A stretch of 64,000 nucleotides of DNA from Diphasiastrum complanatum (GCA_029204225.1 CM055097.1:13068721-13132720), one strand, 5' to 3'. Positions 45,190 to 58,365 are shown, counted from the stretch's first letter. Notes: generated by a model from the sequence alone, not told the origin. Made by a program: numbers and translations.

Positions 45190-45679
45190 ATTGACCACGT
45201 AAAATTGATGACGAGGACCAACATATGAAGTTCTAAATGACAGATCGGGGAACATTGTCCCAAGCATAAAACATATGTATGACTAAAAAGTTTTTCATCA
45301 TCAAAGATGCAAATATTCAAAAAGTTTTGGCAGAAAAGTGATGTCACTTTCCATATTAATCCTCCTTATGGCTTTTCTGCGGTCTGCTGTACAAAAAGAA
45401 CTGAAAACAAAAGCAAAAGTGCAAGCAGAATTGACAAACAATGGATGGGAGCTCAATCAATTGGGAGCATGATGGACAAGGCAAGTTTCGAAAAGAATAG
45501 AGACCTCTACTAGGATTAAGATATGATGTTGAGAAATTCCTTATTTTTGTCAAAAAAATGCTAGTATGTTCCCCCGCAATTTATGTAGAAGTTCTTCGTG
45601 ACCTTTTGTTTATCATGTCAATGTTGCACCATTGGGGCCCACCCCGTTGTGCAAGTGTTTTTCTTCTTTTTAACCAACA
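45190..45679. other. Between the SINE-like copies
   Basis: No gene recognised. Confidence 0.5.
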
Positions 45680-45812
45680 AGGTTGGCTTAGTTGGTTAGC
45701 TTGGCATCCAAAGTTTCTTTGGTCCAGGGTTCAAGGCTCCCTTGGAAACCAAGATGCATTGTGCAAGTCTTTAGCTTGGTGCTACAGAGATAAGCTATCA
45801 TAGTGATTTTCT
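45680..45812 (+). mobile_element. tRNA-derived SINE-like element, copy 2
   Basis: A box TGGCTTAGTTGG (45684-45695) and B box GGTTCAAGGCTCC (about 45728-45740). The core AGCTTGGCATCCAAAGTTTC is shared exactly with copy 1 in the opposite orientation. The tail (ACCAAGATGCATT...) diverges after about 15 bases. Confidence 0.6.
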
Positions 45813-48382
45813 AACGGATGACATGTCCGTTATGTAAGTTTGAGCACGAAAATTCATTGTCTTCTTTTGAAGTGTTTTATAGTGCAATCTCTCTTTTTAA
45901 TTTGAATGTTTCTCTAAGTTTGAGAAAACACATGTGCAACAAAGGTTCTTGTGATCCTTTAAATCGTCTTGTTATTTTCAATAATTACTTGCATTTTTCT
46001 TTTTTATTTTGTCAATGTAATGGTGATGCATGTTTGCTCTTGCCAACCTCTTGCACATGTTTGTATGTGCATTTTGCATAATGGGAATGGGGGCTTCTAT
46101 TATACACGCTTTTCAAGGCTTGGTGGCCTCTATAAAACATGCTTTTCAAGGCTTAGGCCCAAAGGTTGCTTATATGGACTTTATGTTCCTTTCACTTCCT
46201 TGCTTATGGAATGAATTGAACAACTAGCCATGCACCAAATTCACATACCTTTCTTTCTATCAGATGGTTATACATATATACATGTTGGGCAACACCTACT
46301 TTTGCAATTCAACAATTTCCACCGGGCCATAACTTGAATTGCCATCAAGATTTGAGGTAGTTGTCTTTGGAGCTTGGCCTCCATGCATATTTATTAGTCA
46401 TCTTTCAATCTTCATGTGACAAGTCCAATAATGTTTGTTTATTATAGTTGCTACTTATTGTTTCCATTCTCCACATAATTGACTTACCATTCTTGACTAT
46501 CAACCACATAAGGCTTTTTGTCTTTAATCCCATCTTCTTTTTGTTTTGTACTATGACAAATGTGCCAAAGTAGTCGACATTTCCCATTCTAAGTATACAT
46601 GACGACATTGGCAACTTGTCACAATCGGTTGCTAAATTTGGAATATGTTCCATATATGACACTATCTACATTTGCAAATGCTTGGCTTACAATGTAAAAC
46701 ATAGGCTTTATTCTCATCCTATAGCTTGAGGATATGTTTTCCTTTACAAAAATAACGAGGACTTGGTAGTAAGGATTGAATGAACTTCAAAGTAACATAA
46801 CCACTACTCTTCTAACTAGATGCAGGCCAATGACAATCTTCAAGTGCTTGAGGCCCTACATTCAAAGCAAGGTTCAACTCTCCACTCTTTTTCGTGGCAA
46901 TTTAAGCAAAATTTTACTCTCCACGAGAAGACAAGAAAATTTAAGTACTTAATAATTTTTGTAGCATTGATCGATCTAGCCTAGCTTACTCTTTAAATTC
47001 AAAAATTTATGTTCTTTTTTCTTCTTTAAAATGAGGCCACTTCCTAAGCCAAAAAATAGGTTCAATGGTGTGTTTGGCTCTTTCATTGATTCAATTAGCT
47101 TGATAATGCCACCCCAACACCTTGACAATACGAAGTTAATTGTTAGGCTCTAACTTTTGGCCATGTATGTTGTGATCGATATGCCATGAGTTCACATTCA
47201 AATTCTAATGAAAGCCCCTATAAGTTAGAGTTTTTTCAACACATATTGCAAGCTATGCGTATGTCAACCATAAACTTGTTTGTTCCAACAACTCTCTCAA
47301 TGGCTTTTCCTTTGTTATCTTAAAAAAAGACAACGAATAAGTATCAAAAAGCAAGAACTTTGAGATGATGACATATGCATGATCATCATCATTCCATACA
47401 AACATATTGCTATTCTTCATTCGGGTCATTTGCATGAATGCCAGCAGTCGCTAGTGTTATTGCTAGTGACAATTGGCCATACATTTTTGGCCTTCACTTC
47501 ATTTTTCTTGCTACACTATTTTTTTTTCTTTTACAAAAGCTCAATATCTGATAAAGGAAACTATATGAGATTCCATTTTACCACCTCTATCGATATGAAA
47601 TAAGCTCTTAAGGTGCTCATGCTTCATTAAATGTGTTCATACATTTATTGTAGATATACACTATATACAACAAAATAGGTTGCGTAGAAAAACTCCAAGA
47701 GATTGCCAAGTCTTTGAAATTCATATTGATGTTTCAAAATTAACTCACAAGTTTACTCTTCACATATCCAAAATATTCACCTAAAAACACTACAATACGT
47801 TGCTCCTTTTTATTGTGTTCATTGACGTAGTAGTTTCTCAAAAGATGATATTGTGTTATATGTTTATAGAAATAAAAAATACATTATGGACTATCAACAG
47901 TCATTCAAGTAACTACAATATAATTGATAGCTATGATTTGGAACATGTTTATTAGTCCCTTCTTGTCCTTCTTTCCACATGTCACATATTGTTTAAGGCC
48001 GTAAAGTTCTTCAAACAAAACTTTGACTGAAATGCACTTTGTGATGAATTCACAAAAAGTAATGATGCCTCCTGCCATAGTCTTTCTACTTATAATTCTT
48101 CCACATCGTTAACTTCTTTTTCTTATTGGGTTTAGATGGACCTTTCTACAATCCAATTAAGTTCTTCATGATGCACTATTTCATGGTGATATCAAGACAT
48201 CATTTGTAATATGAGGTTATCTCCCAATATTTTTAGGACAATCTCTCGCCTATGAGTCTTTATAGTGAACACAAATATGAGGTAACTAGTAGGTAAATGG
48301 CTAACTTGTGCTAAGGTAATTTCACCCAAAATCTACGGAACTCACCATCAATAATCATTCTAAGTGCTATTAGTTGTCCAAG

Positions 48383-48439
<57 letters not shown>

Positions 48440-50119
48440 GGGGGGTGGCTCTGCTTTGACACTCCATCTCCAACACTAGCTCTTTTCATGAGCCACGATA
48501 ATAAGTACAAATATTTATCTTACTATTATAATTTTGAACGACGACAACAATTTCAAAACCAACCTAAGGCTAGGAAACTATCCTTCCAACATAGACATTT
48601 GTTTTACTCTTTAACATGCCTTTGAATATGGGCATGGACATGAATTACACTAGGGTGGTCAACCACCCAAGCTGACTACACCACAACATCGCATATGGGC
48701 CGATAATAATGTAAGTTTCTAACATAATAAGCTTTGATCTCTACACATTATAAAGTTGTTCTTTTGAAAACAAGGTCTCTCATCAAAAGGCCACCGAATT
48801 TGTGATAAATTGCTTTGGGGAAATAGGCCTAATAAAACTCTACTTTCTATAGGTACAAATCATATACTTGATGTTGTAGTGTACCACAAATCCATTGCCA
48901 CAATTTTTTGAAAAAAAAAATTATTGGATGCAAGGTTGTTAGGTATTTCAAATCATAGTTTTCTTGAAATTATGCCATAGTGATTCACATCCATTTTATT
49001 TCTTACCTCATGGATTGAACTCTAATTCACAGTGTGTGCATGAGTAGAGTTATGACAATAATAAAGAACATATATGAAATGACTTTGTGAATGCAAAAAA
49101 GATTAACTATATTTGATTATAGTTGTTGGTGATGATGTTGGTGCGTCAAGCAAGCCATTGAGAGCCTAGGGATGCATGCAAGAAAAAGAGAGGGACTTGA
49201 ACCTTTTGCTATTTATGACTTTTATGTCAATGTGCATTTGAACTGTGGACATGCATGCAAGAAGAGAGGGCCACTAATTTTTTGCTATTTATGACTTGCA
49301 CAGAGGCACATCTAAAGAAGCAAGTTCTTGCAATAAAGTTCTTAGCAATGTGGAAAAGTTGTTTGTGCACACATACCCTTATGACTTACAACATTAAGTT
49401 AAATGTTAAACTTTTCATAAGCTCCATTGACCAACTTGATTACATAGTATTGCTTTTTTGCGAGGCAATGTCCAGAAAAGAACTTTAGAAGAAGAAGAAA
49501 AACTTATTTTTAATGAATTGAAAGACAATGTAACTCCCCCATCGTATACTACATGTGGTACTGGTGAGAGCTTAGATTGATCCTAACTCTCTAGCCAACA
49601 ATTTGCGTATCTCCAGGTTACTATGAGTATAAATTATGTAGGAAAATTGTTTTTGTGGAAACATTATGATGATCACACCACAACCATTTTAATGTTATTT
49701 ATGGAGCAAGAGTGAGAGCCTTGTGGTATTAGACTTTTGCTTTCACATGTATTCTAGATGTTTTAACCATAATCTGGATTAACTTCAAAGTTTTTAGTTC
49801 CTAGATCACAAATCAATGAGATATGTGAGGTGTTTCTCTCTCGATGCTTCTACAAATTTTGAAATAAGATCAATATAATCTTTTGCTAGACTGTCATTTC
49901 AATCATGTATGCACTTATGATATTAGTGCAATAGCAATGCCATTGCAACAAAAGAAATGCATTGGAGAAGTTGTACATAGTAATATCAATTTAGTTTTTT
50001 CAAAATTCTCTTCTATTTCATCGGAATATTGAAGGAACTAAATTTATCTTGAGTATCAAGAGGCTTTATCTGGTCAATTATGGTTCATAAGCTAAGAGCA
50101 ATCATATTTTATGTCATTC
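45813..50119. other. AT-rich intergenic DNA, no gene recognised
   Basis: 4.3 kb without a recognisable exon or TE protein. A short tandem repeat of GCTTTTCAAGGCTT lies at about 46108-46155. Confidence 0.5.
48384..48445. repeat. (GT)n followed by 23 G
   Basis: About 19 GT units run straight into a poly-G tract at 48423-48445. Confidence 0.9.
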
Positions 50120-51245
50120 CTAAAAAAAAACTCCTTATTTGTTGAAGAGGTTGCATACATTCAAGCTAACGTCATTGTTGTTTATAGTTCTAATTGACAA
50201 TCTCCCTTCTGGATGAGCATAGCTCTCCTTGTGGATGAGAATTATTCTTAAGTGAAATGAGCATTGATAGCTCCATCTTTGCTCTTGTGGCTCTCCTTGG
50301 AATAGTTGAAGATCTTGAATTTTGCTCATCCTCTTGATCGAGCTCTTCTTTGATCTCAACCATATCTTTTCCAATATGATTCTTAGAGGATTCATCATTA
50401 AAGCTTACAAACATTGTGGCTCTACCATTGCTCCTTGTGCTTGCAAAATGTACATCCAAATGGATCAACTTAGAGGGTGAGTAGTCTTAGTGATATAGTT
50501 ATGGAAAGGCAACCTATGTGCTTTAGCCAAAGCACATGTTTCACAAACCTTTTCCTCTTTTTACATGGATCTTGGAAGGCCTAGAGCAAGCTTCTACTTG
50601 CACATGGCTTCCATAGACCTGGTGTTGGTGTTGATGTGACCAACCCTCTTCTGCCACAAATCATTTGTGGTCATTTTGTCCTCTTTGGCCTTACCATCAC
50701 AAATTGGTTAGGATCAACAAAAGCATCAAGCCTAAACAACCTCCAAAACCTTCTTCCTCTTGCTATGATCTTCCCATTCTTCTTGATGTTACATACATTA
50801 GTAGAGAAATCCACAATGAAACCATTGTCAATTGGCCTACACTAAGTAAGTTCTTAGTGATGCTAGGAATGTAAAGTACACCATCTATCTTGATCTTCTT
50901 TGAAGATCCCAAGCATAAAGGTATTGATCCTACTCCATCTACCTTACAAGCACAATCATTTGCTATAAAAATTGACTTGATAGGACCATAATAAGTTGAG
51001 AAAGCTGAGAAATACTCCCTCTTACTTGTCATGTGGGAGCTAGCCCCACTATCTATCCACCAAGGGTCTTCTCCTTTCATGCTTGAAGATGAGAAACTTG
51101 ACATCATGAGAGAGTCTTCACTCACAATTTCCATTAGATCTTGCAAGACAAGAATAGACTCCATTCTTAGCTTCCAAATTGAGTTATTAGAATCATTCAA
51201 TCTATCATTTGGATCCAAGAGATATGCATTTATGGAAGCCATCTC
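50120..51245 (-). pseudogene. pol: Copia gag-protease relic with internal deletions
   Basis: From 51242 the frame reads the gag N-terminus (SINAYLLDPNDRLNDSN, IWKLRMESIL) and then jumps within about 45 residues to the protease (WWIDSGASSHMTSKREYF, intact D-S-G), so nearly all gag is deleted. VLYIPSITKNLLSVGQL follows. Lower down, in other frames, come a pre-integrase Cys pair block (VCETCALAKAH) and the linker after the integrase core (EELDQEDEQNSR, RRATRAKM). The integrase core, RT and RNase H are absent. This older copy was the target for the element at 51509-55685, which sits in its leader. Confidence 0.75.
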
Positions 51246-51503
51246 TCTCTCATCAAGAGACTTGATTACAAAAAAATGGATGCAAAATAGAGAGGATTGA
51301 ATAACTAGCTATCCCACTACTTAGGTACTTGAGAAGATTCAAACATTGACCACTCAAGAGGATCCTACTTGATCTTGAGCTAAATCAAATCTATTTGAAA
51401 CAACAAAAATGGAAACTAGCTTCAATTGGAATGACAACTGGATGTAGAATTGCTTCCTCCTTGATCTCGACTTCACAAGGTACTTGGATTCACCTCATCT
51501 GAA
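51246..51503 (-). other. Leader of the copia relic
   Basis: Non-coding sequence before the gag start. Its continuation lies beyond the inserted element, from 55691. Confidence 0.45.
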
Positions 51504-51508
51504 CCAAA
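51504..51508. other. Target site duplication, left copy (CCAAA)
   Basis: Directly outside the LTR at 51509; the same 5 bp are at 55686-55690. Confidence 0.85.
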
Positions 51509-52193
51509 TGTTAAAAGTACAGTACTAAGGACCATAAATGGATCTTTGAATGATCCACAAGGCTGATTGTGTGCTTGTTAAACAATCTATCAGATACTCA
51601 GGTCATTAGAAAACAAGATCTAGTTTAGCAGCTTGATAGAAAACAAGTAGAAACAATCAAAGAATTGATTATAAACTGAAATCTGACTTCACACGTGTGA
51701 AAATGAGGCTGTAGTACAGCCTGTGGACAGAGTTTAGAGTGTGCCAAAGCTGAATTTCATTGGAATCAAAAGCAATCACAATATATAGAGAGAAAACTCG
51801 AGTTTCTCCTTGAGGCTCCAAAATTTTTTTATCTTCTCACTATGGAGAATGGAAATACATAGTAAAAGACACTTCCTTTGCAAAGTTAGGTGAAAATCCA
51901 GCATGTAATAAGGAAGTAGACTCAACTTTCTTGCCCTAATGTGAAAACCCTAGTCTAGATGCAAGAGTCATGCTTGATGGTAGGTACAAATCTCATCATA
52001 AATCAAGGTCTAGATCCTACAAAGTAGGAATCACTACCAAATGGACACAACCACTCCTCTTGACTCGTGGTAACTTACATTATGTGTGGATTGACAAGTG
52101 GTACCTTGGCTATTCAAGTGTCTAACAAAAAATATTGACAAAATATACAATATTCTACATGGCTAGATTTGCCAATGTAGGCAATTTTTCACA
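51509..52193 (-). repeat. 3' LTR of the copia element
   Basis: 685 bp, near-identical to 54995-55685. It is preceded on the minus strand by the purine tract GAGGAGGAG. Confidence 0.9.
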
Positions 52194-54910
52194 CTCCTCC
52201 TCAAATCTAGCCTTGGAAACCACAATACTTTTATCAATCACTCCAATTAAAGATCTAAGCTTGACAAATGAATCTTTAGGTAAAGATTTAGTAAACAAAT
52301 CAGCCAAGCAACTTGATGATGACACATGTTGGAGCTTGATCTCTTTGGCTTGCACTTTCTCCCTCACGAAATGATGAGCAATCTCAAAGTGTTTGCTCCT
52401 TGCATGAATGTAGAATTAGTTGCAAGTGATTGGGCTGATTGGTTGTCACAATAGATAATAGGGATCTCCTCCTCCATGATAGCCTTTTGAGCCACAAGAC
52501 CTCCTTGCATGTTGATGTCAAGGCCTTGTATTCGGATTCTGTGGAAGATAAGGAGATGGTATATTGCTTTTTGGAAAGCCATGATACTACTCCATCACAT
52601 AGAAAGGTGGCAAAATCACTTGTTGATCTTATATCCACTTTGTCACCTGCAAAATCCGAGTCACTATACAAAATGCCAAAATTCTTAGTAGATGAAATGT
52701 ATCTAAGAACTCTTTTGGCCATCTTCCAATGTGAAACTAGAGGACTTTGCATGAATTGGCTTAACTTTCCAACACTATAACTAAGATCAGGTCTAATTAT
52801 AGCTAAATAAATCAAGGAGCCAATAAGCCTTCTATATAATGATGTCCTCAAAGGATGCTTCATCACAACCAATAGATGCTTTTACATGTTGCTCCATTGG
52901 TGTCTCAATGCAATTCTTCATTTCAAATCTATCTAGAATGGATGTATCATATTTAGATTGACAAATGAAGCTAAAATCACATCCTCTAATAACCTCTATT
53001 CCAAGAATGAAGCTTAATAGGCCGAGATCTACCATCTTAAACTCTTTTGCTAAAGCAATTTTTACATCTCTAATTCCATCCAGATCATTACCACTCAAGA
53101 TAATGTCATCTACATACAAAACAAGAATAATGATCATGCCATCATGAAATCTTATGTACAATGATGGATTATAGGCACTCATAACAAAATTGATGGAAAT
53201 GAGAAAAGAGTTTAGCCTAGAGTACCATGCTCTAGGTGCTTGCTTGAGCCCATAAAGGCTCTTCTTCAAGGAACACACCTTTCCTTCATGCTTTGCCTTG
53301 ATGAAGCCCTCGGGTTGCCTCATGTAGATCTCTTCCTCCAAATAACCATTGAGGAATGCATTTGTGAAATCAAGTTGGAATAGCTCCCAATTGAAGGTTG
53401 TAGCAAGACTAATGATCAACCTGATAGTGACAAGCTTAGCCACAGGAGCAAAAGTCTCATCATAATCAATGCCTTTGGTTTGTAAAAAACCTTTCGCTAC
53501 AAGCCTAGCTTTATGCTTACTTATTGATCCATCTTGATTATACTTCAATCTAAATACCCACTTGCAATCAAGAGGTTTCTTCCCTTGAGGAAGATCCACA
53601 AGATCCCAAGTATGATTCTCAATGAGAGCATCATACTCTACTTGCATAGCATCCAATAAACTTTTAGATTTACAAGCATCTTCATAGCATGTTGGCTCAT
53701 CTAGCATTGAAGTAAGAAAGGTGTAAGATGTGAAAGATGATGAGCCTTCCCTTTGATCATCTTGACCATCATAGGTGGGGGGGGGGGGGGGGGGTGCGCT
53801 CAATGGCTCGGACCTTGCCCTTGTAGATCTTCTTGGAGTTCTTGCATCTTGAGGTGGATCCTCAAGTTCTTCTTCACTTGGAAGCTCCTCCTCCATCCTA
53901 GCATGATCCTTGGCATCAAGATGATTAGTAGCATTATCATCCAAATCACAAGCATGTCCTTCATAAAAAATAACATCCCTACTCACTATCACCTTGCTAG
54001 TGATGGGATTGAAGACTCTATATCCTTTGCTATTCTCACCATATCCCACAAAGATGCCTTTGATGGATGTTGCATCATCCTTCTTCGTCTTATCCAAGGA
54101 CTGATGTACATAGCAAGTGGATCCAAAAACTTTGAGATCCTTGAGATTGGGCTTCTCTCCAAATAGAGCTTCAAATGGTGTGATTCTTCCAATGGCTTGG
54201 TTAGGCAATCGATTGCACAAATAATTAACACAAGTTATTGCTTCACCCCAAAATGGTTTGGATAGAGAAGCATCTAGCCTTAAGGCCTTAGCACACTCAC
54301 AAAGAGATCTATTTCTTCTCTCACTCACTCCATTTTGTTGAGGGGTGTATGGACATGACAACTCCCTCTTTATGCCATTAGAACTACAAAAGTCAATAAA
54401 CTTATTGGAGATATATTCACCTCCATTATCACTCCTTAATACCTTAATCTTGGTACTAAGTTAATTTCCTACCAAAGTTTTGAACTTTACAAAAGAATCA
54501 AACACCATTGATTTGCTAGACAAGAGGTACATCCAACAATATCTAGAATAGTCATCAATGAAGATTACATAATATCTGGCACCACCATTAGACTCATGTG
54601 AAAAGCTATGAACATCCGAATGGATGAGTTCAAGAGGAGAGCTTGATCCTCATGTAGATCTTCAGAAGGTCCGTTTGTGAGCCTTTGAGAGGCTGCATGC
54701 TTAACATCTCTTCCCACACTTTGACAAATGCTTGGGGAGTCCAACTGCAAGCTCCTTTGCAACCATAGATTCCATGGCTTTGAAATTGGGGTGGCCCAAC
54801 CTTTTGTGCCACAGTTCCACCTTTTCCAAGTTAACACTCTCCACTGCAACATTAGCATCAAGCTTAAACAATCTACCCTGCTTAAAGCCTTAAGCATGTT
54901 GGCTAAGGAA
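52155..54910 (-). pseudogene. pol: Copia pol: integrase, RT and RNase H
   Basis: Order on the minus strand: pre-integrase (ELWHKRLGHPNF), integrase core with FIDDYSRYCW, KVLRSDNGGEYIS and QQNGVSERRNRSL carrying the catalytic D, D and E, KVFGSTCYVH, a variable linker with proline run, then RT: HTWDLVDLPQGKKPL, GIDYDETFAPVAKLVT, FQLDFTNAFLNGYLEEEIYM and the catalytic box LYVDDIILSG. RNase H follows: LIYLAIIRPDLSY, DSDFAGDK, STESEYKALT, YCDNQSAQSLA, and a C-terminal ADLFTKSLP. A long open frame (54361-52832) covers integrase core end through RT, then a frameshift at about 52850 and another near 52370 break it, as do stops in the pre-integrase part. Otherwise well preserved; without gag and protease it is not autonomous. 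Confidence 0.92.
53777..53794. repeat. Poly-G run (18) coding for prolines in pol
   Basis: On the minus strand this is the PPPPPP run in the variable integrase-RT linker. Homopolymers of this length are prone to length change and sequencing error. Confidence 0.85.
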
Positions 54911-54981
54911 TACTAGCTTTTTGCACCAAAAATCTACTAAAACTGGATTAGTTTCAAACACTGGTCAATAGCCTAGTACTT

Positions 54982-54994
54982 GGCTCTAATACCA
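54982..54994 (-). other. Primer-binding site, initiator Met tRNA
   Basis: The minus strand reads TGGTATTAGAGCC, one base off the standard copia primer site, directly against the LTR end. Confidence 0.88.
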
Positions 54995-55685
54995 TGTCAA
55001 AAGTATAGTACTAAGGACCATAAATGGATCTTTGAATGACCCACAAGGTTGATTGTGTGCTTGTTAAACAATCTATCAGATACTAGTCATCAGAAAACAA
55101 GATCTAGTTTAGCAGCTTGATAGAAAACAAGTAGAGACAATCATAGCATTGATCATAAATTGAAATCCGACTTCACAAGAGTGAAAATGAGGCTGTAGTA
55201 TGGCCTGTAGACAGAGTTTAGAGTGTAACAAAGCTGAGTTTCATTGGAATCAAAAGCAATCACAATACATAGAGAGAAAACTCGAGTTTCTCCTTGAGGC
55301 TCCAAAAAGTTTTTATCTGCTCACTATGGAGAATGGAAATACATAGTAAAAGACACTTCCTTTGCAAAGTTAGGTGAAAATCCAGCATGTAATAAGGAAG
55401 TAGACTCAACTTTCTTGCCCTAATGTGAAAACCCTAGTCTAGATCCAAGAGTCATGCTTGGTAGGTGCATGGTAGGTACAAATCTCATCATAAATCAAGG
55501 TCCAGATCCTACAAAGTAGGAATCACTACCAAATGGACACAACCACTCCTCTTGACTCGTGGTAACCTACATTACATGTGGATTGACAAGTGACACTTTG
55601 GCCATTCAAGTGTCGAACAAAAAATATTAACAAAATATACAATATTCTACATGGCTAGATTTACCAATGTAGGCAATTTTTCACA
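54995..55685 (-). repeat. 5' LTR of the copia element
   Basis: 691 bp, direct repeat of 51509-52193. It contains ACACAAGAGTGAAA where the other LTR keeps the palindrome CACACGTGTG. Confidence 0.9.
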
Positions 55686-55690
55686 CCAAA
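55686..55690. other. Target site duplication, right copy (CCAAA)
   Basis: Matches 51504-51508. Confidence 0.85.
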
Positions 55691-56139
55691 AGGAATCAAA
55701 TGCACATAAATTCCTCTTCAAATCATCCCAGGTTGAATCACTATGCAATAATTAATCCAAACTATTTCACCAAAACAAGCAAAAATGAACACAATCTTGA
55801 CTAGAATTGCATTCTAGGATAAGTACTTGCCAAAATCCTTGGGATGACCCTAAAAATGACTTTCAAGAACTTTAATAAGCCTAAGAAAGACCTATTACAG
55901 AACCAAGAATGATGATCTACCTTCCTATTGAATGATTGAAAACTATTCTTTGTGATTGACTCCACAAATCGAGTAGTATCAAAAAGAAGGAAGCACATTA
56001 GACTTGCTAAGTTGATCCAATTGATAAGAGATGACCTCAACTCGGATTTTGATAGACCTGTAAATCAAATTCCATTAGATCCCTCTTCACTAAATTACAT
56101 CAAAAATTTAAGATGATAATCATAGATTATGTCTAGATA
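55691..56139. other. Non-coding continuation of the target sequence
   Basis: No protein motifs. It continues the region that the copia element split at 51508. The plus-strand copia coding sequence starts after it without an LTR or gag. Confidence 0.45.
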
Positions 56140-58365
56140 GCAATCGATTATCAAATGTTTCTTTTGTGGCAAGATGGGTCACTATGCTACAAATTTCTTC
56201 AAGAAGAAGAATCAATTCAAGCCAGCCAACCTTTCAAATGAGAAAGAAGACTCTATTGCAAGTGATGGAGAGGGATCTCTTATGGTCTCTAGTTTTTCAT
56301 CTACGCCTTTCAAAAATGATGGATCTTGGTACATTGATATTGGAGCATCATCACATATGTTTAGCTCCAAGGAGTCCTTCACATCTATGGAGGAGCTAAG
56401 AAGACTATATATACATCAAATGACCAAGAATGCAATATTGAAGGCATAGGGAGTATTCCCTTGAAGACCTCATCTTCCAAAGTTCTTTCTCTCAACAAGG
56501 TTCTTTTTGTGCCTCATCTTCCAAAGAACCTCATAAGTGTTGGCCAACTTATTGATGGTGGCCTTGATGTGAAATTCAATATTGATACTTGTATTATCAA
56601 GAGAAATGATGAGATCCTTGGGCATGGATCGAGATTTGGAGGCATATACAAGCTTGATCCAAGAGAGAGTTGTGATATTGCTTTTGTGACAAAGCTTTCC
56701 AAGGAGGAGTTATGGCATAGAAGGTTGGGACATCCCAACTACAAATCCATGATTTCTATGAGCAAAGAAGCCAAGGCTATTCGCTTACCAAAGAATCTTT
56801 CCAAGGAGATCAAGCCATCTCACATGAAGATGCAAGGGATGTTGAAGAGGCACTCAATACCAAGGAGTGGTAAAGCAAGAATATGAAGCCTTGATCATCA
56901 ACAACACTTGGGAGCTTGTGGATCCTCCATCCAACAAGCACATCATTGGATCCAAGTGGGTATTTTGAATCAAGTATAATCAAGATGGCACAATCGACAA
57001 GTACAAGGCAAGATTATTTGCCAAGGGATTTGCTCAAATCCATGGACTTGATTATGAAGAGTTCTTTGCACCCATGGCAAAGATGGTGACAATAAGGATT
57101 CTTATATCTCTTGCTACCTATTTCAAGTGGAAGGTGTTCCAATTGGATGTTTCCAATGCATTTCTCAATGGTTATCTTGAAGAGGAAATCTACATGGAAC
57201 AACCTCAAGGATTCATCAAGGATGAATCAAAAGTGTGCTTGCTTTTCAAAACTCTTTATGGACTCAAGCAAGCACCAAGATCTTGGTATGAGAGACTCAA
57301 CTCTTTTCTTATCTCACTAGGATTCACTCTTACTAACTATGATCCTTCCATGTATATCAAGTTTGTTGCTAGTGATATTGTTATTCTTCTCATCTATGTA
57401 GATGACATTATCCTTCGTGGAAGTTGTATCAAATTGGTTGAAGAGACCAAAATAGCACTTGGAAAGATTTAAGGTGCAAGATCTAGGAGAGATCCATTAT
57501 ATCTTAGGCCTAGAGATTGACTTTCATGATGATTATGCTTTTATTTGTCAATCTAGATATGCTCTTCCTATGTTGAAAAAATTTCATATGGAAAGTTGTA
57601 AAGGTATTGATACACCAATGGAGCATATTGTAAAATATCCTAATAAAGGTGATGAAAGATCCTTTGAGGACATCACACTTTTCCGGAGTCTTATTGGCTC
57701 CTTGATATGGCTTACCATTACTAGGCCCGACTTGAGCTATTGTGTGCACAAGTTGAGCCAATCTATGCAAGATCCAAAGATCCAACATTGGAAGATGGCC
57801 AAGAGGGTGTTAAGGTATATATCTTCATCACATGATTATCGTTTACTTTACAAGAGTGAAGATTTATCTATTATTGGCTACTTGGATTCAGACTTTGCAA
57901 GTGATAAGATGGATAGAAAGTCATAAACTATATTTTTTGGAGGAAATCTCATATCTTGGCTTTCCAAAAAGCAAGATACTATCTCTCTTTCTTCATGTGA
58001 GGCCGAGTATAAAGCACTCACTACATCAACAAAAGAATTGCTTTGGATCAAGAGGATTTTGTTGGAGCTAAATTGCATCAAAGAGGAGGAGCTACCATTG
58101 ATTTATTGTGATAATATCTTGGCCCAAGCACTTGCAAATAATCCAAATTTTCATGCAAGAAGAAAGCACATAGAAGTGGCACACCACTTTGTGAGAGAGA
58201 GATGCTTATTGGAGGAGAGATCCATTTGGAGCATATCGACTCATCATCTTGTATTGCTGATCTACTCACCAAGCCTCTACTCAAGAGGGCCTTCATCAAT
58301 CATAGATCTAATCTTGGAATGATTCCAAGATCCATGCTTTTCTAGATTAGATATCTTTTTAGGAG
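56140..58365 (+). pseudogene. pol: Copia pol, plus strand, 5' truncated and lacking the integrase core
   Basis: It starts in the gag zinc knuckle (CFFCGKMGHYATNF, last Cys changed to Phe). The protease follows with WYIDIGASSHM, where the active-site D-S-G has become D-I-G. Then come VLFVPHLPKNLISVGQL and the pre-integrase His pair ELWHRRLGHPNY. After about 56860 sequence jumps to the RT N-terminus (NNTWELVDPPSNK), so the integrase core is deleted. RT has MVTIRILISLATYFKW, FQLDVSNAFLNGYLEEEIYM and IYVDDIILRG; RNase H has DSDFASDK, CEAEYKAL and YCDNILAQALANN. Frame breaks lie at about 56450, 56885, 56968, 57470, 57926 and 58215. It is related to but distinct from the minus-strand element at 51509-55685. 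Confidence 0.9.

Larger units (their letters stand above)
51509..55685 (-). mobile_element. Ty1/copia element, minus strand, gag and protease deleted
   Basis: 4,177 bp with two similar LTRs of about 690 bp (ends TGTGAAAAATT...TTTTGACA or ...TTTTAACA on the minus strand), an iMet primer site, pol from pre-integrase to RNase H, a purine tract and a perfect CCAAA target duplication. Only about 80 bp lie between primer site and pre-integrase domain, so gag and protease are missing. The LTRs differ by few changes, which suggests recent insertion relative to its neighbours. Confidence 0.9.

Noticed and set aside
45680-45760. Functional tRNA gene
   Set aside because: A and B boxes are present, but no clean acceptor stem or anticodon arm could be drawn and the homologous copy shares non-tRNA tail sequence. 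A SINE fits better.
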